A DNA stretch of 64,000 bases, from assembly GCA_944472135.2 (NCBI GenBank), contig OX235267.1, positions 35,929,312 through 35,993,311 on the forward strand, given 5' to 3'. How positions within the stretch are numbered: position 1 is the stretch's first letter; the number at the start of each line of letters is the position of its first letter. This document shows positions 1 to 11,889 of the stretch, piece by piece. The position numbers and the translations under genes were made by a program. The DNA comes from Trichobilharzia regenti. Its lineage: Eukaryota > Platyhelminthes > Trematoda > Strigeidida > Schistosomatidae. Under the pieces are notes generated by a model. That model made no database searches. It was not told the DNA's origin and saw nothing but the letters and a program-made list of their open reading frames with translations.

Positions 1-1842
1 CTATGGGAAACTGATCCACATATAGTGGATAAAACGATTAGTGGACTTTAATTTGACAGTCATGTACCCATAAAAAATCTACAACTGTGATTTTTTTCCA
101 CCCTTTTTAATGTGAATATGTACTGTTTAACTGTTTTTATTTTGTAAATATATGCATTTATGTTGACTACATGTATCTCTCTTAATTATCATTTCGAGGA
201 CATTGCATAGTTAACGAAGTTGATAGGCAGCGTAGTAATACTTGTGTGAAATGCGTGATAATCGTAAGCCGTTATTATTTCCTCAGTAAGTCATCAAGCC
301 TTCCATGAAATGTTTCAGCTACGCTCAATACGGCTACGTAAAAGATTATCTTTCATCAAGGCTTGCGAAAAAATGTACGTTGAGCTTAGGTTTGTTTTGC
401 GATTACTACATATACATAATAACAAATGTAGGGCGGCTACGTACATCGAAATTAACGCGTTATAAGTATATCCTATTGAAGGAAATCCTAGTATACTTAT
501 GCTGCGTAAATTATCACTCCTTCAGATTAAATCACTACGCATTCCGAAACCGCCTACATCACTATTCCTTCGACAAGCAAAGAGAAGTAGTAGTGAATTC
601 TTTAAAGAACACCGTTAAAACATTAAACGGATATTTATTTTGATAAATAATTTTATAATATCACAAAGATTCCAACGATAACGCGCAAATTCTTCAATTG
701 CACTTCATTAAAGCCTCCAAATAAAGTGAACCACTCCGTAAATTACAATTGCAATCTGCAAATCAACAATAGTATGACATCCGTTAACAAATAATTAGCG
801 AAACGAAAATACTCCAAACCAAAGTAACTATTTTAAAAAATTTGTTTATTAACTGTTATCTTGCGAATAAATCAACTAACACTCCTTTATAGCTGTAGAC
901 TCTTCTGAATGTTATCAAGTTTTCATGTCAGAGATTCAGAACACCCTTTCAGAATTTCGCAAAATATGCATCAATGGCCTAATCGATTTCGTTTTCCTTA
1001 CCGTAATCAACAATTTACACAGAGTTTTAACATTCCACATGGAAAGAAATAACGAAATTCAATGACAGATACATGTTCACTCAAACTGCTGAAATCGTCT
1101 ACTTTCCTCCATTTTTCTAAGTTTTTTCGTTAAAATATGGTATTTATAATGTATTTCAGTTGAAAAAACACCTGAAAACAACGTAGAACAACCCGAACAC
1201 AACATCGCGATAACACATAACAACACCCCGTGTGCGCCTTTATCCATTGCCTACCAAGAACTTCTATCTTATTTGATTCTCGTGTACCAAAGGCGAAGCA
1301 AAACACCACAATTGATTGTCCAAATTACGAGATAGATTTCGGGACAAAATCACGGACTTGAAGCGGGAGCTAGGCTAGCTAGTTATCGTGCACGACAGTG
1401 ACACTACGGAGTACCAAATGGCGGGGATGCTTGACCGAAAGCCTTCAGCTAAACAAGTCGACTTAAACTCTAAGGGTCAGCATCCAATGTTCACTGATGA
1501 TTCTTATGGTCAGAATGTAATTCTTCTCTTAGACATAATCTATTCTTATGGTCAATAATTTTGGGGAATTATTTTTCGCTACAAGAGAATTTTTCCTATT
1601 GCACTCATTCATAATAACCAGGTCGAACCCATCTGTTGAGACCTACTAGTAAATCCCCAGTGAACAGGTTATTGTTCATCAATAGTGTGGATTTTATAGT
1701 TACGATTCTCCCTTGAAATATATAGACACGTAATCACAAAATAAGTTGTCAAAAAGAATATTTGCGACCGTTAACCAAAATAAGTTCGACCTTATTTCCC
1801 TGGGAAATTCGGTGAAGGAATTCGATGCTAAAATGAATACCA
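1..1842. other. Unassigned AT-rich DNA, no supported gene
   Basis: I see no element protein, LTR or 3' tail in this stretch. The longest open frame, 305-643 (+, 112 codons), is rich in Tyr, Leu and Lys and has no motif I recognise; it could be chance in AT-rich DNA. Stretches such as 640-900 and 1080-1200 are plain AT-rich sequence. The stretch may be unique intergenic DNA or an old repeat too decayed to recognise by eye. Confidence 0.5.
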
Positions 1843-3180
1843 TTAAGCCATTACTGCCTCTTTGTGACCGATTGGCGACGCCAACATGGATAGTCTGCTG
1901 AAGTCTGAGCATTTGTTAGGCTTTATAGCAAATGAAGTTAGTAAATGAAACATAACCTCCAGCAATGTTCTCGCACTCAGAGTGTCTGATCTTATATTGC
2001 TCGACCAAATCAAAGCGACGTGTCTTGGAGCGTGTGGCATTATAATTATTCCGTTAGCTTCAACAACAAACCTCCACTTTGTTCTACTTTCTGCCGTCCT
2101 CTCCAGCTGCGTCCAAGATTTCCCATAATCTCTCATCTCGTCCTCACACGATCTCCTACATGTCACTCTAGGACGACCCTTTCATCGCTTTCCATTCGGA
2201 TTCCACTCCAGTAATGGCTTGGCACGCGATATCATTTGACCCCCCCTTTGACATATGCCCGGTCCATCTCCATTTTCCCTTGCATATTTGTCGAGCAATC
2301 AGCCCTTGTTTGGTTTGTTTATCGCTAGGGTTTCTTGTTGCTAATTATTTCTGGTCGTTTGGCCACTTGATCTTCACTGGGGAGCCACATGAGGCGGCTG
2401 CTGATGGAAGTCTGCTGTGATCTATTTGAAGTCCTTTTCGTGATACACACTGTGAATTTCTGCCCATATCAAAGAACTAACTGACTTCACATTTATTCTT
2501 CACGTTGAGACAGAGTACAGAAGATTTTCAAACTGCTTTCAGGTTGAGGAAGTCGTCTGCCTTGCCTTTCCGTTTCTGGCTGGCAGACTTTGACATCTTC
2601 ATCCATCCCACAGTTGGCTGAAACGATACTTCCCAGATAAGTGAACGAAGTAAACTCTGCTAAATCTCACCCTCTGATGGTGAGTGGGGCTGGTTATTGC
2701 TACTACTGCTGTTAGTTGGTTATCCTGGTCACCTCCGTCTTGTCTTCGCTCACCTGGAGTCCTGTATTCGCTACCTGCTTTATCAGCCATTTTGTTGGTT
2801 TTCGTCTGCAAGCATTTGTGTGACGTCAAATATAAATCATCCATGCACGAAATCCAGATCTTCCAGAGTTTTCTTATTGGTGGTTCAGTGCGTTCCTGTC
2901 TGCTCGCTCGCCACAGTCTGACGCATAATGCAGTCCACTATGATTAAGAATATCACCGATGACAATAAGTAACCATATTTTACTTCTTCATTCACTTCTA
3001 ATGGCTTGCTGAGCAAATCGCCACCTGATCAGACAAAGGAACGAATCAGAAATGTATACCTGTCCTCTGCTGTTTAGATTCAGTAATACCAACGATGCTA
3101 TAAAATTCCAATCGCCAAACAGGCTTATTAGTTCATCCACACCCTATGGTAAAGTTAAATATGCTCATCCAGTATCCGAT
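1843..3180 (-). pseudogene. RTE/SR2-like non-LTR retrotransposon relic, end of reverse transcriptase ORF
   Basis: Read on the minus strand in shifting frames, this recalls the last third of an RTE-clade RT protein. Around 2850-2600 there is a decayed FADDL-like block (CMDDLYLTSH) followed by a stretch resembling the FTYLGS motif. Around 2290-2200 lies a W-x-W-x-GH block. At 2166-2050 there is the RTE C-terminal signature of an Arg-rich GRPRVT segment and then WTQLERTAESRTKWR. The order matches RTE/SR2 proteins, but at least four frame changes and stops break it. No 5' portion is visible. It is an old, dead copy; the clade call rests on recalled motifs. Confidence 0.65.
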
Positions 3181-3574
3181 ATCCAATATCGTTTTTACTA
3201 GCTAGTATAAACCAATTCGATTTCTTTGTGCTCGCCTTTTGATTGTTAGGTAAAGGTCCCTGATCTTCGGTAAACTCCCGCACAGTTCGTCACGCCACTG
3301 GACTGTCGTAGCTTCAGTTGACTCCAAAAGGAGTAGTTCTGTGATCAATTATATGTTGGTTGAAGTGTGCGGTGTGTTAAGACTGTTACTACTGTGAATG
3401 GAGTTGATCCTTTCATCAGTTAGTCCCCCAGTATCGTCATAAAGAGAAAAGAGATAATAGTTATAACACATATAATTAGTGTAGATCATTCAGACTAAAA
3501 GGCAGAAAAAGAAATAAAGAAAACGTAAAAATAGACAGCTAATTAAATTTAAAGTTGCTATATATATACAATGT
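3181..3574. other. Spacer without recognisable feature
   Basis: AT-rich sequence between the RTE-like relic and the microsatellite tail of the next minus-strand element. I see no coding potential or repeat here. Confidence 0.4.
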
Positions 3575-5304
3575 CAATAATAATAATAACAATAATAAGT
3601 GCAGTAGTTGGAGTTGCCAGGAGAGTAAGACGGTAGAGGATGTAAAGAAGTAAAATGACGAATTTATTTGTCTAACCCTGTTTGGACGCAGTTTTTGTGT
3701 CGCTTTAGTGAGCTAATTTTCTGGGATTTCCGCGAGGAAGCCTATATCCACTCAAAGGCTTGGGTTGGCGTCTCTTCCAAGCAGTGGGGGTGCAGTAATA
3801 TCATGTACTTCAGAGTGTGCTCTGACGCATGTTTTGTACAACCTTAGGAAGAGCTTTGGAGTGCACCTAACTGTCTATGTGCGAAATGTATGACCGCATA
3901 TGCCCTCGCTACGTCCCCTGTTTAACTTCGGCGTGTGTCCATTTTCTCCGTTAGGACTAGACCTAAGTCACGCTCTGACGTCGTGCAGGACGAGCTTTCG
4001 TTGTATATGGTGTAACTTGGATTCCGCAGCCTACAGGCGCGTGATTTCACTACTTTCCACCTTTTCAGATTTAAAATCTTGCCACTGGCCACCACCCGCT
4101 CTTCCAGAAGTTTTAGGTCTACCTGCAGCCTGAGTCTTCTGGACACTTTATTGCCCTCTATATCTTTTCGTCATCAGCGTATGGGGGAGTCGGGAAGCTT
4201 AGACGGCATGGTAGATCATTGATAAAAACCAAAAACATCAGTGGTCCTAGGATAGAGCCCTGCAACACTCCTGATGACGAGCAGTGTCAAGATGATCGGA
4301 CTCAGTTGACATTAGTGCAAAACTTCCTTTCAGCTAGCTAGTCCTTCAAACATGACGGAAGTGGCTTGTCTATACCTGCCTGACTTGTTTTGTGCATGAG
4401 AAAGTCATGATGAACTGTGTCAAATACCTTCTCAAAGTCTAGGAAAATCACATAGATTGGAATATCCGTATTTCGGCATGATGACCAATCGTCCCAAGCT
4501 GATAATAGGTTTGCTACACAAGATATGCCTTCCCTCAAACCATTTTGTGCTTCATGGAGCGTATTAGTCCAGTCGAGATGCTCCCTGATATGATCATTTA
4601 TGATACTTTCCAGTACTTTTGATACCAGTGAGAGTAGTAGACCAAGCCCTCCTCTTTGCTTGCAGAACACGTTGCGTACCACTCCTCAGCCATGATGACT
4701 TATTTTTGGGCTGTGTTGTGACTAAATCGACGGTATCCGAGATTGCTGTGTGAATAATCTCTTTAATCACTTTCCAGTGTTCATCTACAGATAACTCATC
4801 CCATGATAAGGACCATTCAGCGTCGGACAAAAGCCTCCGCATTTCAGCATAGTTCTCCTTGTTACAGCACGGACATGGTCTCGTGACGTCCCACCACACG
4901 TGCCCACGGAAAACAAGGTCTAATCCTATGGCTGCACGGTCAGTACTTCGTAGATGAGTCATGACCTGGACCTTTTCAATGAGTATTAGGTCACTAGTTG
5001 GAATATAATCCAGTTTCGATGACTTTCCACTAGGGACCCACCCAGCGTCGTCTCCAACATTCCCAGACAGTCATGTATTTCGAATGGTTTGCAGCAGATT
5101 TCAATCAAATATTCTCTGAGCATACCCCGAGCCGAGGTTCAGTGATGGGCCATTAGAATCCGTATTAATGGCGATTCGTTCATAGCTCAAATCCCGTATC
5201 CCTGTGATGGTGCTGAGCAGCAGCTGGATGTGCGAGTTCAATAAGTTGTGGGTTCATTCCTGGTACGCATTTCAGTTGCTTGTCAAAGTACATGGCAAAT
5301 CCTC
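3575..5304 (-). mobile_element. CR1-like non-LTR element, 3' half (RT and 3' tail), minus strand
   Basis: This is the 3' half of a minus-strand non-LTR element whose 5' half lies at 18626-20109. The tail is a TTATTATT-type microsatellite (about 3575-3600). Upstream are RT pieces: a Gly-rich LVSKVLESIINDH palm entry, FLDFEKVFDTVHHDF (RT block A), GVLQGSILGPLMFLVFINDL (4250-4180) and a PYADDEKI-like catalytic block. Frames shift and stops occur, so it is inactive. The fragment stops at 5304, inside the endonuclease domain, where the BEL compound is inserted; the endonuclease reading resumes at 18626. CR1-like is the likeliest clade. Confidence 0.75.
4338..4962 (-). pseudogene. Reverse transcriptase fragment (CR1-like)
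   Basis: Two overlapping open stretches (4962-4594 and 4682-4338) carry the linker and the first RT palm motifs: HEAQNGLREG followed by SCVANLLSAWDDW, then VIFLDFEKVFDTVHHDF. The first Asp of the catalytic triad is present in FLDFEKVFD. A frameshift near 4640 separates the two. The remaining motifs continue to 3922 in another frame, ending in the ERDLGLVLTEKMDTRRS thumb-like segment. No intact protein can be made. Confidence 0.75.
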
Positions 5305-5632
5305 TGTCAATGTAGTTAAAGATTGAACGATCAATTCATGCTTGTTTGCTCAAAACCAACTTCCCCTATTTTCGCGGAGGCATCAATACGACAGTCATCG
5401 TCTCATCGGTCGCCGTTCAGAAAGAAGTCAGCAATAAGCCATCAGAATTCACAGACCTTAGTAGAAATATTTTTTATATGTTGGTGTTACAATAAAGAAT
5501 TCTCAAGTGGCCAATCGGTGTTTTGGTTTTTGCGTCCATTATTACTAAGCGTTTCTGAAAAACTTCAAGGAACAGCGTGAGCCCGAGCATAGCAAGAGCT
5601 GGGCATTGACTGTTTACGAGACGTGGCTGACA
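5305..5632 (+). repeat. BEL-like LTR A (left outer LTR)
   Basis: 328-bp LTR starting TGTCAATG and ending GGCTGACA. It contains an AATAAA signal (5492-5497 region) expected for R/U5 polyadenylation. Compared with LTR B it lacks about 29 bp before CACAGACC, a state shared with LTR C, which supports A and C being the terminal pair of one insertion. Confidence 0.85.
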
Positions 5633-5777
5633 GTTTCTGACGGTAGAAACAGATTCAGGCGGATTCAAACAGTTGGTGAAAGTTTGGACAGTCGCCGTTC
5701 ATCTTTCCTGGTGCCGGTCGAGTCCACTTTGAAAAAGCAATATCTGGAACGTTTTCGGAATTGGTTCAAGTTCAACG

Positions 5778-6463
5778 ATGCCTGGGTCAAAGAAGAGACA
5801 GAGAGTCTTGGATGCAAACAGGAAAGTAAGTCATGTTGACTTGTCTGTTACTTGTAACGATGTGTCTGATGTTAAGCATGACATGGTTGATGTTACTGTT
5901 TCGCCGTTCAGGGGTAATAGGAACATCAAACTCCCTAAATTAGAACCACGGTGTTTTGATGGAAACCCAGCTGATTATTTACAATTTGTAAAGGAGTTTG
6001 AGATCATGTTGAGTGGTTTTTTATTAACTGATGAAATGAAATTGATGTATTTGATAAGGTATTCCACTGGAATTGCTTCAAGAGCTATACAGTGCTGTAA
6101 GCTCATGCCCCCTAATGAGGGCTACTACAAGGCTATGAGCATATTACGTCAAAGGTTTGGAAGACCTTCAGTGATTGTAAGGAACGTATACGAAGCTGTA
6201 AAAGGTAACGGAAGTCAGCTTCAAGATGACTCCAAGGCACTTACTGAGTTTTTAGATAATCTTATGACTTATAAGAATACCTTGATTTCTATGAATTGCA
6301 TGAGTGACCTCAACTCGAGTTTTATACTAGAAGTAATAGCAAGACGCCTACCTACTCGACTGCAAAGGAAGTGGGTGAAGATAAGCTCCCGTATGGAGGA
6401 TGAGGGTATCGAGCCAAAAGTTGATGATATCCTGAAACTAGTAAAAGATAGTGTCAATCAATC
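5778..6463 (+). pseudogene. BEL-like Gag, copy A, N-terminal part, cut by gypsy insertion
   Basis: Encodes about 229 residues identical or nearly so to the start of the intact copy at 15199. Visible are a basic N-terminus, the LPKLEPRCFDGNPADYLQF entry of a DUF1759-like capsid region, and the conserved RQRFGRP block. The gypsy element enters after the codons for SVNQS, so the open frame runs a few codons into its LTR and stops at 6503. The rest of this gene resumes at 12284. Excising the insertion and one TSD gives a continuous frame up to the amber codon at 12762. Confidence 0.85.
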
Positions 6464-6853
6464 TGTAGTGCACATTGTACCTTTGAACTTTTGTTTAAAC
6501 TGACTCACCCACGGTGATCCACGTTTTACCTTTTGACTTGTGAGTCTTCCTTACGTTCATAGGTTCGCTCTCTTGTTGTGCTCTCCTTCTGCACACTCTC
6601 CGAGCCTACCTCCAGCAACGTCTGCAGATAAGTTGTACGACTTCTTTATTTATTGAATTTTATATTTCGTCGAATAAAATATAATTCTCCCAGGTACTCT
6701 TGTCACATCAAGTCTTTTTACAACGATACAGTTCGTCAGTATTTGCGCGTCCAGTAGTGTACTGCTAAGCTTAGTAGGTCGCCAAAACGGTGAAGAAGTT
6801 TGTAAGGGTGTTTAGAGTATAGGTCCACTCTAAGCCGTAGTAGAACTCTTACA
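6464..6853 (+). repeat. 5' LTR of the CsRn1-type element
   Basis: 390 bp, TGTAGTGC at the left end and CTCTTACA at the right. It contains AT-rich stretches with AATAAAATATAA (about 6674-6685), which could serve as TATA or polyadenylation signals. It is identical over its length to 11890-12279 except for the penultimate base. Confidence 0.9.
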
Positions 6854-6855
6854 AG

Positions 6856-6866
6856 TGGTGAGCCCG
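6856..6866 (+). promoter_or_regulatory. Primer-binding site (tRNA-Trp-like)
   Basis: Two bases after the 5' LTR the sequence reads TGGTGAGCCCG. It resembles the complement of a tRNA-Trp 3' end, the primer known for the CsRn1/Kabuki clade, with what I believe is one mismatch. The tRNA assignment is from memory. Confidence 0.6.
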
Positions 6867-7034
6867 TTTTCACCGTTTTCCGCCATAGCTTAACGTGTTA
6901 ACAATTCTTTTTACGTATCGTTTATTTTGTTATTTTTTTTCTTTTTCACGCACGGATATAAAGATTTGATTTGTTTTCTTTGTACTTATATTGTTTTTTT
7001 TATCACCTTGTTAATATTGTGTCCTGTGTGCAAG

Positions 7035-7310
7035 ATGGCTGATGGGGGGTCATCAAGCTTTGACGTGGTGGCCCATATTGCCAAGCTATACGAGGAGATC
7101 TGTAGTATCCGACAGGAGATGAACTCCAGGAGTCGTGGACGCAGTCCCTCAAGTTCGCGCAGTAGTAGACCCTTGCCACGTGCTAGCAGCAAGCGCCGAC
7201 AGTCCCGAAGTAACCAGCCTGGAGTGTGCTGGTATCATCGACGTTACGGAGCAAAAGCCCAAAAGTGCACTCGCCCGTGCACCTTCGATGTTCAACAGTC
7301 GGGAAACTAG
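7035..7310 (+). CDS. gag: Short Gag of the CsRn1-type element, finger only
   Basis: From the ATG at 7035 about 91 codons are open. The product has a short acidic start, a predicted helix (residues about 12-32, [12 protein letters not shown]), a long Arg/Ser-rich linker and the finger [18 protein letters not shown], a C-x2-H-x9-C-x3-C pattern diagnostic of CsRn1-like Gag. Relatives normally have a Gag of more than 200 residues with a capsid-like core; that core is missing here. It overlaps the Pol frame (from 7226) in the -1 register, so Pol is probably made by -1 frameshifting or reinitiation. The open frame extends upstream to 6927, but the leader there is T-rich and not protein-like, so I choose 7035. 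Confidence 0.7.
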   Translation: MADGGSSSFDVVAHIAKLYEEICSIRQEMNSRSRGRSPSSSRSSRPLPRASSKRRQSRSNQPGVCWYHRRYGAKAQKCTRPCTFDVQQSGN

Positions 7311-10300
7311 CAAGCCAGCACGTACTGGCGACTAACGTCGCTGGCGAACCACTCTCATGTCGCCTCTTCTATGTTACCGACCGTAACACTGGGATACGCT
7401 TCCTAATTGATACCGGAGCAGAGGTCAGTGTAATCCCACCCACAGTAGAGGAGCGCAGGCGGCCAATGTCTCTTCAACTACGAGCCGCAAACGGTTCGCC
7501 AATTGCTACGTTCGGCAGGCGCTTTATAGATCTTAACATCGGTTTGCGTCGTTCACTTCGTTGGGTCTTCCTGGTGGCAGACGTTACCACAGGTATAATT
7601 GGCATGGATCTATTGCAGCACTACCAATTACTGGTAGATACAGGTAATCATAAGTTAAAAGATCCTGTCACAAACCTCTCCGTCAGCGGTATCGTCACAC
7701 AAGGCCCAGCCCTCAGCCCGGTATATGCCACACCCACTAGCACTGGTCCTTATTCGCATATACTGCAGTCTTTTTCAGATTTGTTCAAACCTAGCAGCGG
7801 CCTGCCATGTGCGACTTCCAACGTCAAACACCATATTGTCACTACTGGCCCGCCAGTTTTCGCAAAGCCGAGGCGACTATCCCCAGAAAAACTAAAGGTT
7901 GTCAAAGCGGAGTTTGAGCATATGCTGGAAATGGGGATTATTAGGCCATCCAGCAGCCCGTGGTCCTCACCGTTGCACCTGGTACCTAAGAATAACGGTT
8001 TAGATTGGCGTCCTTGTGGCGACTACCGCAGACTAAACGCACAAACTGTTCCCGATCGCTACCCTGTCCCGCACATACACGATTTAACCGCCTCACTCAA
8101 GGGAGCTCGAGTATTCAGCAAACTGGACCTTACACGGGCTTACTACCAGATTCCCGTCGACCCCGAAGATATACCTAAGACTGCTGTGATTACACCGTTT
8201 GGCCTGTTCGAGTTTCTTCGAATGCCTTTTGGCTTACGGAACGCTGCACAAACCTTCCAGCGTTTTATACATGACGTTTTGCGCGGGCTTGATTTCGCCT
8301 TCGCCTATCTGGACGATATCTTGGTAGCTAGTCCAGATGAAGCCACTCATCAACTTCATTTGCAGACAGTTTTCCAAAGACTTGTGACACACTCCCTCAC
8401 ACTCAACTTGCCGAAGTGTCAGATTGGAGTCACTTCCCTGAAATTTTTGGGACATAGGATAGACAAAGATGGAATTTATCCGTTACCTGACCGGGTAGAA
8501 GCTATTCAAAACTTCCCTCTACCCACTTCTCCCAAGGCACTACGCACTTTTCTCGGGATGGTTAGTTACTACCGTCGCTTTATCCCACAGTGTGCTCATA
8601 TCGTGACCCCCTTGACTGACATGCTTAAAGGGAAATGCAAGTCTTTGGTGTTCACTAAGGAAGCCTCGACAGCTTTTGCAGCTATCAAGAAAGCTATTGC
8701 TGACGCCACAATGTTGGTCCATCTAGATGTTCAACTTCCAATCAGCATCTCCGTAGATGCCTCTAATACTGCGATCGGAGCCGTCCTTCAACAGCGTATG
8801 GCTAATGTATGGCTACCGATTGCTTTCTTTTCACGTAAACTTACCGCATGCGAATCTCGATACAGCACATTCGGTAGGGAACTTCTCGCTGTCTACGCTG
8901 CTGTCAAGCATTTTCGTCACTTCGTGGAAGGCCGGCAATTTACGGTATTTACCGACCATAAGCCATTGACGTACGCCCTCCACACTACTTCAGACCGGTA
9001 TTCACCGCGAGAATCACGCCATTTAGACTATATTTCCCAGTTCACTTCTGATATCCAGCACGTTTCTGGATCGGATAACGCGGTAGCAGACGCTTTGTCT
9101 CGCGTATGTGCTACGTCCGTACCACCAACCATCGATCTTCATAAAATGGCCGAACTCCAACTGAACGATTTGAACTTAGAACACCTGTCAAATAAAACCT
9201 CACTGAAAATAGAACGCGTCCCCTTGCTAAACAGTGAGGCAACTATACTTTGCGATATGTCAACTGGTACTCCTCGACCGATTGTTCCCACGTCTTTACG
9301 CCGAACTGTGTTTGAGTCACTCCACAACCTCTCCCATCCTGGCATACGAGCAACGGACAAGTTGATTTCTGCGAGATTTGCGTGGCCCGGTATGAACCGT
9401 GATGTGCGTCAATGGACACGTGCTTGTGTGCAATGCCAACGTGCTAAAGTCACCAAGCATAACATCACGCCGTTGGGGACGTTTGCGACCCCAGACGCTC
9501 GGTTCCATCATATCCACCTGGATATAGTAGGGCCTCTGCCCCCGTCTAACGGCTGCTCGTATTTACTCACATGTGTGGATCGTTTCACACGTTGGCCGGA
9601 AGCCATTCCGATACCTGATGTAACGGCTCAAACCGTCTGTCGTGCCTTCATGGATGGCTGGGTTGCCCATTTTGGATGTCCCGCAACTGTCACTACCGAC
9701 CGCGGACAACAGTTTGAATCCACAAGCTTCAAAGAATTGTTAGAGATGCTGGGATGCAAACGCATTCGCACAACCGCGTATCATCCCGCGGCAAATGGCC
9801 TAGTAGAACGTTTCCACCGTCAACTCAAAGCTGCGTTGATGGCAGTGGACAACAGTAAGTGGACAGATTCGCTACCACTGGTCCTGCTTAGCATCCGGGC
9901 TACGCTTAAGGGGGATCTGCAGTGCTCGCCAGCTGAATTGGTGTACGGTACCACCATGCGTTTACCAGGCGAGCTAATCGCTCCCGAAACTTTCGAGCCA
10001 AATTTCCCGGATACCACCCGTTACGCTCAGCAACTTAAAAGTTTTATGCAGCGACTCCGACCAGTTTCCACACGCACTCAGAACCGAAAGGTTCAGGTTG
10101 ATCGGCGACTTGATGACTGTACACACGTTTTCGTGCGTCACGACGCCATACGAAAGCCATTACAACCACCGTATGACGGGCCTTTTAAGGTCCTTAGTCG
10201 TAAAGATAAATTTTTCGTTATTGACCGATGCGGCCGCCCAGACACTGTCAGCATAGACAGACTTAAAGCGGCATACACTGAAGAACCTTCACCCTCCCCA

Positions 10301-10465
10301 TCGGCTCAATCAAATAGCCCCACTGAACCTAGTCCTTGTCCAGACTCAACTACTTCACCTCCGGTGGTGAATGATGATTCTCCTACCGTCACCAGTAAGA
10401 CCCCTGTCACACGTGCTGGTCGACGTGTTCACTGGCCCAAGAGGTTCGTAGAATTCTTTCACTGA
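7226..10465 (+). CDS. pol: Intact Pol polyprotein (PR-RT-RNase H-IN), CsRn1/Boudicca-like
   Basis: 1079 codons without interruption. Order: aspartic protease with [13 protein letters not shown] (Asp62); RT with [26 protein letters not shown] and the catalytic YLDD at about 361-364; RNase H with [16 protein letters not shown] and [11 protein letters not shown]; integrase with an HHCC finger (HPGIRATDK ... CVQCQRAK), catalytic Asp766, Asp825 and Glu861 with 35 residues between the last two (DD35E), and a C-terminal GPF-type module ([17 protein letters not shown]). All key residues are present. The first ATG is arbitrary because the frame overlaps the end of Gag. Together with near-identical LTRs this suggests a potentially active element, except that its Gag looks reduced. 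Confidence 0.95.
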   Translation: MLVSSTLRSKSPKVHSPVHLRCSTVGKLASQHVLATNVAGEPLSCRLFYVTDRNTGIRFLIDTGAEVSVIPPTVEERRRPMSLQLRAANGSPIATFGRRFIDLNIGLRRSLRWVFLVADVTTGIIGMDLLQHYQLLVDTGNHKLKDPVTNLSVSGIVTQGPALSPVYATPTSTGPYSHILQSFSDLFKPSSGLPCATSNVKHHIVTTGPPVFAKPRRLSPEKLKVVKAEFEHMLEMGIIRPSSSPWSSPLHLVPKNNGLDWRPCGDYRRLNAQTVPDRYPVPHIHDLTASLKGARVFSKLDLTRAYYQIPVDPEDIPKTAVITPFGLFEFLRMPFGLRNAAQTFQRFIHDVLRGLDFAFAYLDDILVASPDEATHQLHLQTVFQRLVTHSLTLNLPKCQIGVTSLKFLGHRIDKDGIYPLPDRVEAIQNFPLPTSPKALRTFLGMVSYYRRFIPQCAHIVTPLTDMLKGKCKSLVFTKEASTAFAAIKKAIADATMLVHLDVQLPISISVDASNTAIGAVLQQRMANVWLPIAFFSRKLTACESRYSTFGRELLAVYAAVKHFRHFVEGRQFTVFTDHKPLTYALHTTSDRYSPRESRHLDYISQFTSDIQHVSGSDNAVADALSRVCATSVPPTIDLHKMAELQLNDLNLEHLSNKTSLKIERVPLLNSEATILCDMSTGTPRPIVPTSLRRTVFESLHNLSHPGIRATDKLISARFAWPGMNRDVRQWTRACVQCQRAKVTKHNITPLGTFATPDARFHHIHLDIVGPLPPSNGCSYLLTCVDRFTRWPEAIPIPDVTAQTVCRAFMDGWVAHFGCPATVTTDRGQQFESTSFKELLEMLGCKRIRTTAYHPAANGLVERFHRQLKAALMAVDNSKWTDSLPLVLLSIRATLKGDLQCSPAELVYGTTMRLPGELIAPETFEPNFPDTTRYAQQLKSFMQRLRPVSTRTQNRKVQVDRRLDDCTHVFVRHDAIRKPLQPPYDGPFKVLSRKDKFFVIDRCGRPDTVSIDRLKAAYTEEPSPSPSAQSNSPTEPSPCPDSTTSPPVVNDDSPTVTSKTPVTRAGRRVHWPKRFVEFFH

Positions 10466-11889
10466 ACTAATCCATAGGTAAGGCTACTAGTGATTTTTTA
10501 TTCCTTGTCACAATTTCTTATTCAATTCTGCTATATTTAATCTATTTGGTCCCGCTTCTGGGAGTAGTCGTTTTAACCCTCACTAATCCTTTTAATCTTT
10601 ATCTCTCGTTACAGAGGACCAGCAGCAGTTTGTTTTTACCCCTAATTTTTCATATCAATCTACTCGCTAGATCAGTTGGCGTCTCATGTCATCTTGTAAC
10701 CCACACCAAAAGAGGAATTATGAATAGTATATTACCTTTCCAAAAAAAAAATTTAATTATTATGTAAAAAAAAAAATTTTATAAAATATATTTAAAAAAA
10801 AAAGTAAAAAAAAATGTAAAATAATAATAAATAAACAAAAAAAATTATTTAAAAAAAAAGATTATAAAAAAACAAAAAAAAAAAACTTCCACTGTATAGT
10901 TAAATGGACAGATATACATATTTTTTTTTGCGCATAAATGCTTCACTTCTATGCTGTACATAGTAATTCGCTCAATTTATTTTCACAGCCTGTACTATAT
11001 TCCTTCGGGTTTATGCCCTCCCGCAATTCATTTATTTTGTGAACCGTACTTATAAACATTATGCATCATCTTAGTTATGCACTTAGCAACATGAACAAAG
11101 TAATTTTGGTAATGATAACTACTCATAGCTATGGGTTATGTACTAACTTCTCTGTAATTTTATAAGTTCTCACAGGGTAGAAACTTCCTTTGTTTTATCT
11201 CATTCTAACGTACTACTTCCAAGTTGCACCACTTTTCCTCGCATTGATTTCGCACAAGCTTTTGTAGTACCTTTACACCGATTTTGAAATCTTAACCTTT
11301 CTTTCCCATTTTCTTCTGTTTTTTTTTACCCTGCTCCTTATCATACGCTGGTATAATGATTGCCTTTAACATGACTGCTAGGTTCTGTTGAAGCGGAGGA
11401 AGGGAGCATTGGTCTAATATGAAAGTTAGACATAATGAATCACCTTCTTGCTACGACAGCCTCGGCGCCAGAGGTTTACCATCAAACCTCCACATAAGTA
11501 AGCTTGTAATAGTGCGGAATTAAAAAAAAAAGAATGAATCGATACAATAAAAAAATATATAAAAAAAAGATTAATAAAAATATGAAAGACAAAAAAAAAG
11601 AAAAAAAAAAAAAAAACATCAGACCGCAGAAGCTTACAACCACACAAGGCACCAGCGTCATTTCTTATCATATTCCGTCTTACTTCACTAATCATGTACA
11701 TACCACTTCCAACTTACCTTAATTTTTTTCTCTTTTCTTTTGCTTTCTTTCCTTTCGGTAAAATTTTTTTTTTTTACTATTGCTATTTTCAAACCTTCTC
11801 ATTCACCCATTGCTACTGTGCCAAGCCATCCTACTGTTGTATATCGAAGCTTGCTGGTTTCCCACCAACCTTCTAGGGGGGGGATAACC
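10466..11889 (+). other. 3' untranslated region of the CsRn1-type element
   Basis: About 1.4 kb with no convincing ORF. It contains A-rich low-complexity blocks at 10740-10880 and 11520-11620 and T-rich blocks near 11760. The short open frames here (for example 11426-11701, minus) are produced by homopolymer runs. It ends in a G-rich tract (11875-11889) ahead of the 3' LTR. Confidence 0.7.
11875..11889 (+). promoter_or_regulatory. Polypurine tract
   Basis: AGGGGGGGGATAACC directly abuts the 3' LTR at 11890. Eight consecutive G residues right before the LTR are the expected plus-strand primer site. Confidence 0.7.

Noticed and set aside
8234..9517. Minus-strand and alternative-frame ORFs inside the CsRn1-type Pol
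   Set aside because: They are shadows of an intact, motif-rich 1079-codon frame.
10740..10880. A-rich block as a non-LTR poly(A) tail
   Set aside because: It lies inside the gypsy 3' region with no element body attached and no flanking duplication.
11426..11701. 91-codon Phe-rich minus-strand frame
   Set aside because: It is produced by A-homopolymers in the 3' region of the gypsy element.
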